From Bacteroidales bacterium GP3 (lineage in GTDB: Bacteria > Bacteroidota > Bacteroidia > Bacteroidales > Muribaculaceae): 20,511 bases of DNA. The stretch covers positions 1 to 20,511 of the forward strand of contig DAAK01000016.1 of NCBI GenBank assembly GCA_001701075.1, in the 5' to 3' direction. The notes below the pieces were generated by a model. The model was given only the letters and a program-made list of their open reading frames with translations. It was not told the DNA's origin and did no database searches. The translations under genes and the position numbers were made by a program. The number at the start of each line of letters is the position of its first letter. Position 1 is the first letter of the stretch. This document shows, piece after piece, positions 14,120-20,511 of the stretch.

Positions 14120-14252
14120 AATTACTCAAGACTCTGATTCTCATTTTAGTTTCTTACCTTTTGTTGTGATTATATCGATACGCTGGAGGGATAGGATTTT
14201 GGCGTAATGATTAAAAGTTGTCGTGAATCAGTTTCTTGAGTAATTTTTTTTT
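14120..14252 (+). other. Long inverted repeat closing with a T tract (amtB-porin gap)
   Basis: AATTACTCAAGA (14120-14131) pairs with TCTTGAGTAATT (14234-14245). After a two-base internal mismatch, CTGATTC (14134-14140) pairs with GAATCAG (14225-14231). That is 19 pairs closing a loop of 84 bases, and seven T follow the outer arm directly (14246-14252). It could be an unusually wide terminator of the glnN-amtB transcript, an attenuator before the porin gene, or a structured small RNA. I see no clear promoter in the gap. Confidence 0.6.
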
Positions 14253-14284
14253 AATATTAATTCTACAGGTAAAAATTCTTAGTT

Positions 14285-15001
14285 ATGAAAAGATTCATTT
14301 ATATCATATTGCTGTCAGTAATGACAATTGCATCTCCTGCAAGTTTGTATGCAGAAGACAATGTTGAAGCGGAAATCAAAGCTGATTTTGTCAGTCAATA
14401 CATCTGGCGCGGTCAGGATCTGGGTGATTTCTCTGTGCAGCCCACTCTCGGTGTGTCATGGAAAGGGCTGTCCCTTTTTGCTTGGGGTAGTGTCGGAATT
14501 TCCAATCCTGATGATACCAAGGAGTTCGATCTTACTCTCGGATATAATGTCGGTGGATTCAATGTGGGAATCACTGATTATTGGTTTAATTCTCCTAATC
14601 CTAAATATTTTGATTACTCTGCACATGATACTTCGCATGTCTTCGAGGCGAATATTGGATATGATTTCGGCCCCGTGTCTGTTAATTGGTTCACTAATTT
14701 TGCTGGTAATGACGGAGTGAATAAAAATGGGAAACGTGCATATTCTTCTTATGTCGAAATAGCGGCTCCTTTCAGACTTGGGAAATTGTCTTGGTGTGCA
14801 AAGGTCGGCGCTTCCCCTTATGCCACTTCTTTCTATGCAGATGCCAACGGATTTGCTGTAATCAACGCTTCGCTTTCTGCTTCCTACGACATCAAGGTCA
14901 CTGATTCCTTTGCTATTCCAATATTTGCGGCGATAAACACTAATCCTTCAACACAGAAAGCTGCTTTTGTTGTTGGCTTTTCTCTTCAACCTTGGCAATA
15001 A
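14285..15001 (+). CDS. Putative outer-membrane beta-barrel (porin-like)
   Basis: 238 residues with a signal peptide (about 1-23, ending SLYA-E). The rest is made of alternating aromatic and polar beta strands with Gly/Asn turns (for example VSQYIWRGQDLGDFSVQPTLGVSW). It ends with Trp-Gln after a VVGFSLQ strand, consistent with a small barrel. The N-terminal part resembles the TorF-family putative porins. Its place after amtB suggests a nitrogen-linked outer-membrane channel, but this is inference. No catalytic motif is seen. Confidence 0.72.
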   Translation: MKRFIYIILLSVMTIASPASLYAEDNVEAEIKADFVSQYIWRGQDLGDFSVQPTLGVSWKGLSLFAWGSVGISNPDDTKEFDLTLGYNVGGFNVGITDYWFNSPNPKYFDYSAHDTSHVFEANIGYDFGPVSVNWFTNFAGNDGVNKNGKRAYSSYVEIAAPFRLGKLSWCAKVGASPYATSFYADANGFAVINASLSASYDIKVTDSFAIPIFAAINTNPSTQKAAFVVGFSLQPWQ

Positions 15002-15014
15002 AATTTGAAAAATA

Positions 15015-15046
15015 CTTGCCAATTAGTTTTCTTTTTACTAATTTTG
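15015..15046 (+). promoter_or_regulatory. Promoter for asnB
   Basis: CTTG (15015-15018), 20 bases, TAATTTTG (15039-15046). The -7 box and the spacing are exact; the -33 element has one mismatch. Predicted start is near 15052, giving a leader of about 70 bases, of which 42 are a heptamer array. Confidence 0.6.
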
Positions 15047-15075
15047 CAAGAAATTTGATATTCGGTTGCGGAAAG

Positions 15076-15117
15076 CTGGCAACTGAAATCTGAAAACTGA
15101 AAACTGAAAACTGACAA
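15076..15117. repeat. Heptamer array upstream of asnB
   Basis: Six units: CTGGCAA, CTGAAAT, CTGAAAA, CTGAAAA, CTGAAAA, CTGACAA, then CTACC and the ATG at 15123. It has the same family, orientation and terminal CTGACAA-CT as the arrays before exbB and exbD, more than 12 kb away. Confidence 0.92.
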
Positions 15118-15122
15118 CTACC

Positions 15123-16805
15123 ATGTGCGGAATCGTAGGTATATTCAACATTCCTCAGCAATCTCCTCAATTAAGACAAAAGGCGCTTCGGATGAGCAAG
15201 AAAATCAGGCATCGTGGCCCTGACTGGAGCGGCATCTTCTGCGACGGCTCAGCTATTCTGGCTCATGAACGTCTTAGTATTGTAGACCCGGAATCGGGTG
15301 GACAGCCTCTATATTCTCCTGATGGCAACGTAGTGCTTGCCGTCAATGGTGAAATCTACAATCATAAGGAGATACGAGACAGCATGGCCTACGATTTCCA
15401 GACTGGCAGCGACTGTGAGGTGGTCCTCGCTCTTTGGAATGAAATACGGGATAATCCAACTCCGGAGGCTATATCCAAGATGATGGATCGTCTCAGTGGA
15501 ATCTTCGCTTTCGCTCTCTATGATAAGGAAAGAGATGAATTCCTCATCGCTCGCGATCCTATTGGTGTCATTCCCTTATACATTGGCAAAGACTCTGACG
15601 GCACGGTTTACGTGGCGTCAGAGCTCAAGGCCCTTGAGGGTGAATGTGAATCGTTCGAGCCGTTCCTTCCTGGGCATTACTATTATAGTGGAGACAAGCA
15701 GATTAAAAAATACTATAATCCTGCTTGGAAAGACTTTGACGCAGTTAAAGACAATGCTGCTGATAGTCGGAAAATCAGGGAGGCATTGCAGGCTGCTGTC
15801 AAGCGTCAGCTGATGAGCGATGTGCCCTATGGTGTGCTTCTTTCAGGAGGGCTTGACAGTAGCATCATCTCGGCTATTACACAGACTTTTGCCGACCATC
15901 GTATTGAAGATGACAGTAAGACAAGGGCTTGGTGGCCTCGTCTTCATTCATTCGCAATCGGTCTCGAGGGTGCTCCTGACTTGGCTAAGGCCAAGATGGT
16001 GGCAGACCATATCGGAACTGTCCATCATGAGATTCATTACACTGTTCAGGAGGGCATAGATGCCTTGCGCGATGTGATATATTTCATTGAGACTTATGAT
16101 GTCACTACAGTTCGCGCATCAACTCCTATGTATCTTCTGGCGCGTGTCATTAAGTCAATGGGCATCAAGATGGTGCTCAGCGGCGAAGGTGCCGATGAGA
16201 TTTTTGGAGGCTACCTTTATTTCCATAAGGCTCCTGATGCAAAGGCTTTCCACGACGAGACTGTTCAGAAGATCGGAAAACTCTATCTCTATGATTGCCT
16301 CCGTGCCAACAAAGCACTCAGCGCATGGGGTGTCGAGGGACGTGTCCCCTTCCTCGACAAGGATTTCCTTGAAGTGGCGATGAACACTAATCCAAAGGCC
16401 AAAATGTGCTCTGGATGTGCTATTGAAAAGAAAATCCTTCGCGAAGGATTTGAGGATATGCTTCCTGAGGAGATTGTCTGGCGCCAGAAAGAGCAGTTCT
16501 CCGACGGTGTCGGATATTCCTGGATTGATACTCTTAAGAAAATCACCTCCGAGGCTGTCTCTGACGAGCAGATGGAGCATGCAGCCGAGCGATTCCCTAT
16601 CAATACCCCTCTCAATAAGGAGGAATATTTCTACCGCAGCATTTTCGAAGAACATTTCCCAAGCGACAGTGCAGCGAAAAGTGTACCTCACGAAGCTTCC
16701 GTAGCTTGCTCTACAGCCACAGCTCTTGCATGGGATGAATCCTTCCGAAATCTAAACGACCCCAGTGGCCGCGCAGTCGCTGGTGTCCACAATCAAGCTT
16801 ATTGA
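15123..16805 (+). CDS. asnB: Asparagine synthetase B (glutamine-hydrolysing)
   Basis: Transfers the amide nitrogen of glutamine to aspartate with ATP. 560 residues, normal for AsnB. The class II glutaminase domain (about 1-190) starts with Cys2 (MCGIVGIF) and has RHRGPDWSG, LAHERLSIVD and NGEIYNH. The synthetase domain carries the pyrophosphate loop SGGLDSS at 241-247 and LSGEGADEIFGGY. The start is fixed because the processed N-terminal Cys must be residue 2. It uses the product of the glutamine synthetase in the same block. It has its own promoter and a terminator follows, so it is probably a separate transcript from glnN. Confidence 0.97.
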   Translation: MCGIVGIFNIPQQSPQLRQKALRMSKKIRHRGPDWSGIFCDGSAILAHERLSIVDPESGGQPLYSPDGNVVLAVNGEIYNHKEIRDSMAYDFQTGSDCEVVLALWNEIRDNPTPEAISKMMDRLSGIFAFALYDKERDEFLIARDPIGVIPLYIGKDSDGTVYVASELKALEGECESFEPFLPGHYYYSGDKQIKKYYNPAWKDFDAVKDNAADSRKIREALQAAVKRQLMSDVPYGVLLSGGLDSSIISAITQTFADHRIEDDSKTRAWWPRLHSFAIGLEGAPDLAKAKMVADHIGTVHHEIHYTVQEGIDALRDVIYFIETYDVTTVRASTPMYLLARVIKSMGIKMVLSGEGADEIFGGYLYFHKAPDAKAFHDETVQKIGKLYLYDCLRANKALSAWGVEGRVPFLDKDFLEVAMNTNPKAKMCSGCAIEKKILREGFEDMLPEEIVWRQKEQFSDGVGYSWIDTLKKITSEAVSDEQMEHAAERFPINTPLNKEEYFYRSIFEEHFPSDSAAKSVPHEASVACSTATALAWDESFRNLNDPSGRAVAGVHNQAY

Positions 16806-16832
16806 TTTTTGATCCTTATTGTATGATGAAAG

Positions 16833-16866
16833 AAAGCGGACCAGAATTGCCTGATCCGCTTTTTTC
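16833..16866 (+). terminator. Intrinsic terminator after asnB
   Basis: AAAGCGGA (16833-16840) pairs with TCCGCTTT (16855-16862); an inner CAG/CTG adds three pairs. Five T (16861-16865) follow. The opposite strand also has a T-rich run after the stem, so it may stop the convergent export operon too. Confidence 0.8.
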
Positions 16867-16870
16867 TATA

Positions 16871-16940
16871 ATCGTTGATCGTTGATCATTGATCATTAAT
16901 CATTAATCATTGATCGTTTATCGTTGATCGTTAATCGTTG
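16871..16940. repeat. Heptamer array at the end of the export operon
   Basis: Ten units: ATCGTTG, ATCGTTG, ATCATTG, ATCATTA, ATCATTA, ATCATTG, ATCGTTT, ATCGTTG, ATCGTTA, ATCGTTG. The minus-strand permease ends inside it: TAA at 16931-16933, with Val-Asn-Asp encoded by the last unit and its neighbour. This is the same arrangement as at 4479-4527. Confidence 0.93.
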
Positions 16941-18112
16941 ACAAGCTTCAACGCCTTGATGCGTGTAGGCATTACGTAGAAGCGTTGCACAAGGAATGCG
17001 ATGATGGTGTATCCTACGGCCTGAATCCAAAGTGCTATATAATCTCCGCTCACCTGAGCCAAGGTCGCGCCATTGGTATTCATCCTTATGAATCCTTCCA
17101 CGCCGAAAGTAGCTGGAACAAGATTTGACAATGTATGCCAGAACGGTCCCATGGCATATCTCGGCCATGTCAAGCCTGACAGGAAGAGGAACGCTACAGA
17201 GGTCACTACCCATAGCACAAACACCGATTCTCTTTCCCGACACGCTGCCTGGAATATCATTCCTACTGCTATCGAGGCAATCACCATCGGGAGTATAAAC
17301 ATCTGAATCTCCCACGGGTTGCCTGCCATCGGGAACCGGAACATCATCGGCACATAATGCAGCATATAGATGCACGGCACTATAATGATGGTCAAGTAGG
17401 CAAGCATAGCCCCCGACATTGACTTGAAAGTGCCTCCTGCAGTTGCCTTGTCTATATCTGCATAAAGCCATGGTTTCTCTCTCTTTGCTCCTCCCGTCAT
17501 TCCGATCGCTAAGATCAGACATTGCTGAAGGATTAGCACAAGCACGCCTGGCATGATAAACGAGTCAAATCCTGACTCAAGATTACCCATTGTGACGTTT
17601 TCTACTCCCAACGGGTCTCCTGTGATAAGAGTTTCAGCTATAGGTGTACTCTCATTGATCTTCTCTGTCAAGATCTCGCTACCCATTGCCTGTGCCACAT
17701 TCGTCGTAGCCACTAAGAATCCACGGTAGCGTAGCAGAAGGCTCATCTCTGAGTAGAGAACTGCCGGGGATGCCTCTCCTCGTCCTACTTTTTTCTCGAA
17801 TCCCTCAGGAATCTCAAGGATGCCGTAGCACTCATGGCTGTTCATCGCCTTCTTCCCTTCACCGAGGTCTGCCGCATAACCGGTTATCCGTATTTCCTGT
17901 GTCGCATCAAGATTGCGTACAAGCTCTCGCGACAAGGCACTCCGGTCATGGTCTACCACCACCATCCTTACATCTCTCACCTGCTCCGGATTATAGATCA
18001 GAGAGTATATGATAGGGTAGGCGAGCGGTAGAAACGCCAGGAAGAGGATGATGCCCACATCATGCGTCATCAGCTTCAGCTCCTTTATATATGACTTTAA
18101 AAATATTCCCAT
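16931..18112 (-). CDS. ABC-2 type permease (distal)
   Basis: 393 residues with the ABC-2 layout: one membrane helix near the N-terminus (about 20-38), a large extracytoplasmic domain (about 40-175), then five further hydrophobic segments to the C-terminus. The start of the periplasmic part (VRDVRMVVVDHDRSALSRELVRNLDAT) matches the YhiI/YbhR-type ABC-2 export permeases. It follows a similar permease and a HlyD-type adaptor on the same strand, so it is probably part of a tripartite exporter. No ATP-binding subunit is present in the window. The last four residues (LVND) and the stop come from a heptamer array. Confidence 0.88.
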   Translation of the reverse strand: MGIFLKSYIKELKLMTHDVGIILFLAFLPLAYPIIYSLIYNPEQVRDVRMVVVDHDRSALSRELVRNLDATQEIRITGYAADLGEGKKAMNSHECYGILEIPEGFEKKVGRGEASPAVLYSEMSLLLRYRGFLVATTNVAQAMGSEILTEKINESTPIAETLITGDPLGVENVTMGNLESGFDSFIMPGVLVLILQQCLILAIGMTGGAKREKPWLYADIDKATAGGTFKSMSGAMLAYLTIIIVPCIYMLHYVPMMFRFPMAGNPWEIQMFILPMVIASIAVGMIFQAACRERESVFVLWVVTSVAFLFLSGLTWPRYAMGPFWHTLSNLVPATFGVEGFIRMNTNGATLAQVSGDYIALWIQAVGYTIIAFLVQRFYVMPTRIKALKLVND

Positions 18113-18125
18113 AATTCTTTCAATT

Positions 18126-18153
18126 CATAATTCATGATGCATAATTCATAATT
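18126..18153. repeat. CATAATT heptamers between the two permease genes
   Basis: Units CATAATT, CATGATG, CATAATT, CATAATT. A further CATAATT at 18110-18116 includes the start codon of the distal permease but is out of register by two bases. Confidence 0.7.
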
Positions 18154-18201
18154 GCTTGCCAATTAAAATTCGCTTGATGCCTTCATAATACATAGCTTTT
18201 A

Positions 18202-18260
18202 ATTATGCATTGTGACTTGCTTTAGCTTGAGCGTAGCTAATTATGCATTATGCATTGATA
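18202..18260. repeat. ATTATGC heptamers flanking a hairpin (copy 2)
   Basis: ATTATGC, ATTGTGA (18202-18215), a 24-base insert (18216-18239), then ATTATGC, ATTATGC, ATTGATA (18240-18260), ending at the stop codon of the proximal permease (18261-18263). The insert is similar to that at 3531-3554 (5 differences in 24), but its altered 3' bases pair with TTAGCT rather than TGACTT. Confidence 0.75.
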
Positions 18261-19421
18261 TTAGGGTATATATACCGGTTTTTCAAACTCTTTCTTTATC
18301 CTCCACATCAGCGTCAGCGGCAACAGCATATACACTATGTATGCCACATACCACCAGCGGGAATACCATATGTCGATGCCATTCAGGGCCTGGTCGATAT
18401 AGATGAGGAAGTTATAGCGTATCGGCATTACCCAACTGAAGATTGCAATCCCTCCATACATGCTTTCCACTGGGAATGAGAATGCTGCCAATGAGAAGGA
18501 GAGTATGCCGAGCAGTGAGCATACCGATAGGCTGAATCTCAGATTAGGTAGCACTCCGAAGAAGAATACCGCCATTGCCTGGCAGGCTACTACATACATC
18601 AGCTCTGAGACTGTAAACCACCACCAACTGCCATTCATCGGATAGCCTTGCCAGAAGTAAAGCCACGACTGCATGAAGAGTATCATGATCCACCATCCGA
18701 TTGTCTGCGGAAGTATCTTTGCCGCTATTGCCTCATAGATATTGCCATGAGCCATCTGAAGCAGCTTGGGCGATGTGCCATATTTGATTTCCTCTCCAAG
18801 TGAGAAGCACACCATCAGCATTATCATTAGCTGGAATACGCAGGGCACAAACGAATTGCAAAGATATATCGCATAGTTCAGTCCTGGATTGCCAAGTCCG
18901 CGGCTTACGATATTCACTGGCTGCATCATCGGCACCACTTCCTCTTCCGACATTCCTGCCGTCTGGGCTACATTCAGCATGATTCCTGCCTTCGACATCA
19001 ATGCCGTTGTCTTAAACGATTTGAATAGCAACGACGCTGGCACGAAATAAGTCATGTTGGTGTAGAATGTGATCGTCGGACCTTTGCCTGCCAGCAAGTC
19101 TTGTTCGAAGTTCTCCGGTATCATGAAGAAGCCGAAGATCTTTCCCTCCTGCATCTTGTGGCGAGCTTCTGTATAGGAATTGCTTTGGTCTACGAGGTCT
19201 ACCATCTGCAGCGACCCTAAGTTCTGGGTGATTTCCCTCGATAGGTCAGTCCCGTCCTTGTCTACGATGGCGGCCGGCACCTTGTCTGGCAGTCCCGACT
19301 CCATCATATTGGTGAGCATCAGCATCAGAAAGAGAGGCAGCACAAACATGGCTACCCAATAAATCGGGCGCCCGGTCAGCTCTATAACCGACCTTTTGAA
19401 TATTTGCTTGAATCCACTCAT
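18261..19421 (-). CDS. ABC-2 type permease (proximal)
   Basis: 386 residues with the same ABC-2 layout as its downstream neighbour: a short N-terminus, a first helix (about 18-38), a periplasmic domain with VDKDGTDLSREITQNLGSL, and a set of hydrophobic segments in the second half. The two permeases are related paralogues and could form a heterodimeric membrane channel. It starts 12 bases after the HlyD-type gene ends, so they are clearly in one operon. Substrate not predictable; drug or envelope component export is typical for this arrangement. Confidence 0.88.
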   Translation of the reverse strand: MSGFKQIFKRSVIELTGRPIYWVAMFVLPLFLMLMLTNMMESGLPDKVPAAIVDKDGTDLSREITQNLGSLQMVDLVDQSNSYTEARHKMQEGKIFGFFMIPENFEQDLLAGKGPTITFYTNMTYFVPASLLFKSFKTTALMSKAGIMLNVAQTAGMSEEEVVPMMQPVNIVSRGLGNPGLNYAIYLCNSFVPCVFQLMIMLMVCFSLGEEIKYGTSPKLLQMAHGNIYEAIAAKILPQTIGWWIMILFMQSWLYFWQGYPMNGSWWWFTVSELMYVVACQAMAVFFFGVLPNLRFSLSVCSLLGILSFSLAAFSFPVESMYGGIAIFSWVMPIRYNFLIYIDQALNGIDIWYSRWWYVAYIVYMLLPLTLMWRIKKEFEKPVYIP

Positions 19422-19433
19422 ATCTTCAACTCC

Positions 19434-20468
19434 TTACTTCTCTACTCCAAGGTATACGACACTCATGCCCGGACGGAAATTCTCTATTTTCTTTGCTGGT
19501 CTTGCCTTGATTTGGAATGTGCGTGCGTCGTAATCTCCTGTCGACTTGGTGGCCTGCCAATTAGCATAGGTGCCAAGGTCGCGGATATAATACACTGTCA
19601 TCACTTCTTCCTTGTCAAGTGCTGGAATCTTGACTCTGATCTTGCTTCCTTCAGTGATGTCTTTCAGAAGTGTCTCACGCACGTTGAATACTGCGTGGTC
19701 ATCATCTCTCTGAAGGTTCATGATCGGTGCGCCAGTAGCTACGAGTTCGCTCTCATTAGGATATATCACTGTGATAATGCCGTCTTCAGGTGCAAGAAGA
19801 TACTGGTCTTCAAGGATTGCGCCTACTTCGCTGACACCTCCCTGAGCTACCTTCACCATCGATGCGGCTGCTGCCTTGTCTTCTGCTTGTGGTCCTGCTA
19901 CTGCAAGTTCATACTGGCTGCGGGCTGCTGCTTCGCCGGCTTTCGCTGCTTCATAGGCGGCCTTTGCCTCATCACGCTTCTGCTCGCTGACGACTCCCTT
20001 TGCATAGAGGTTCTCCATTCGGTCATAGGTCTTCTTTGCTATGCCTGTAGCTGCGGAAGCCTGGTTCATCACGTCGCGTGCGGAGTTGATGATTTGCTTG
20101 CGCGTGCCGGAATCCACCTTGCGGTCGGTTGCCTTTGAGGCTTCTTCCATGGCCTCTGCCTGTGCCATGCGTGCTTCTACCAAAGATGAGTGGATGTGCA
20201 CAAGGGTATCACCTGCTTTTACACGCTGGCCCTCTTCTACATAGAGTTTAGTCACGCGTCCTGGAAGCTTGCCGGATACTCTGACCTCCGTTGCTTCTCC
20301 CATGCCCTGCACGGTGTCGGGAGCCGGCTTGATGAATATGAATCCTACTACTGCCATCGCTGCTACGATGAGGAGGACCACTACGATAGTAAATATCAAA
20401 GATTTCTCTTTTGCGCTCACCTCAGTCGGATCCGGCGCTGGATTTGTGTAATTTGTATGCTGTTCCAT
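19434..20468 (-). CDS. HlyD-family periplasmic adaptor
   Basis: Membrane fusion protein of a tripartite export system. 344 residues: a cytoplasmic N-terminus of about 22 residues, one membrane anchor (about 23-46), the first half of a lipoyl-like domain (VRVSGKLPGRVTKLYVEEGQ and following), a long helical coiled-coil hairpin rich in Ala/Glu/Lys (about 98-200), the second lipoyl half (YLLAPEDGIITVI) and a beta-barrel end. It is the first of three genes on this strand visible here. An outer-membrane TolC-like partner would be expected upstream, outside the window. Confidence 0.92.
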   Translation of the reverse strand: MEQHTNYTNPAPDPTEVSAKEKSLIFTIVVVLLIVAAMAVVGFIFIKPAPDTVQGMGEATEVRVSGKLPGRVTKLYVEEGQRVKAGDTLVHIHSSLVEARMAQAEAMEEASKATDRKVDSGTRKQIINSARDVMNQASAATGIAKKTYDRMENLYAKGVVSEQKRDEAKAAYEAAKAGEAAARSQYELAVAGPQAEDKAAAASMVKVAQGGVSEVGAILEDQYLLAPEDGIITVIYPNESELVATGAPIMNLQRDDDHAVFNVRETLLKDITEGSKIRVKIPALDKEEVMTVYYIRDLGTYANWQATKSTGDYDARTFQIKARPAKKIENFRPGMSVVYLGVEK

Positions 20469-20480
20469 AAGGCTATATTT

Positions 20481-20508
20481 TTTATAATTTAGATTTTTAA
20501 GTTTAGAT
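20481..20508. repeat. Possible heptamer array at the window edge
   Basis: TTTATAA, TTTAGAT, TTTTAAG, TTTAGAT in one 7-base register, cut off by the window end. It lies 12 bases upstream of the HlyD-type start codon. AT-rich sequence makes chance matches likely, so support is limited. Confidence 0.4.
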
Positions 20509-20511
20509 TTT

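Noticed and set aside
14207..14239. Tiny ORF of ten codons in the amtB-porin gap
   Set aside because: Length is within chance expectation and it has no ribosome-binding site or biased composition.
12774..14284. Sigma-54 (-24/-12) promoters in front of amtB or the porin gene, suggested by the nearby rpoN
   Set aside because: TTGGC at 14199-14203 was the best start, but no GC-containing -12 element follows at the right distance. The gap before amtB has no TGGC-N-TTGC pattern.
19404..20138. Plus-strand frame of 244 codons opposite the HlyD-type gene
   Set aside because: It is the antisense of a complete adaptor protein; Cys-rich composition reflects the complement of its Ala/Glu codons.

Overview
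The window looks like a Bacteroidales chromosome segment, possibly Muribaculaceae or a related gut family. This rests on the order nadK / small ACT-like gene / pdxJ / exbB / exbD / tonB, a type III glutamine synthetase (glnN), and promoters of the Bacteroidota form TTTG-N19..21-TAnnTTTG. No IS element, phage gene, CRISPR array, rRNA or tRNA was recognised. The assignment is inferred from gene content only.

Layout. (1) 48-1443, minus: NAD kinase behind a small ACT-like protein. (2) 1536-4323, plus: pdxJ followed by an ExbB/ExbD/TonB-type energy-transduction operon. (3) 4518-8292, minus: LMW protein tyrosine phosphatase and a MATE exporter (4-base overlap), a secreted pectinesterase and a secreted DUF3108 protein. 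(4) 8368-9762, plus: sigma-54 (rpoN). (5) 10162-16805, plus: a nitrogen-assimilation block of glutamine synthetase III, PII protein, AmtB, a small outer-membrane beta-barrel and glutamine-dependent asparagine synthetase. (6) 20468-16931, minus: an export operon of a HlyD-type adaptor and two ABC-2 permeases, probably continuing upstream of the window.

Two things stand out. First, glnN has a 5' leader of about 260 nt behind a near-consensus promoter. The leader holds an unannotated 38-codon ORF (9919-10035) with 7 Gln and 5 Asn codons, six of the Gln in two runs of three. It is followed by a 16-bp hairpin and a T tract, and the 5' arm of that hairpin can instead pair with the end of the leader ORF. 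This is the layout of a ribosome-mediated attenuator that senses glutamine.

Second, most intergenic gaps contain imperfect tandem repeats whose sequences differ (CTGAAAA, ATCGTTG, CTTGACT, TATAACC, CCACGCG, ATTATGC, CATAATT and others) but whose period is always 7 bp. Some stop at a nearly fixed distance before a start codon. Others supply the stop codon and last residues of the preceding gene; two unrelated genes both end Leu-Val-Asn-Asp-stop inside such arrays. A further three-unit 7-bp repeat lies inside rpoN in an interdomain linker. Short palindromes with a shared core and variable arms sit beside several arrays. This looks like one process of 7-bp repeat formation acting on unrelated sequences, similar in form to the heptanucleotide STRR repeats of heterocystous cyanobacteria.
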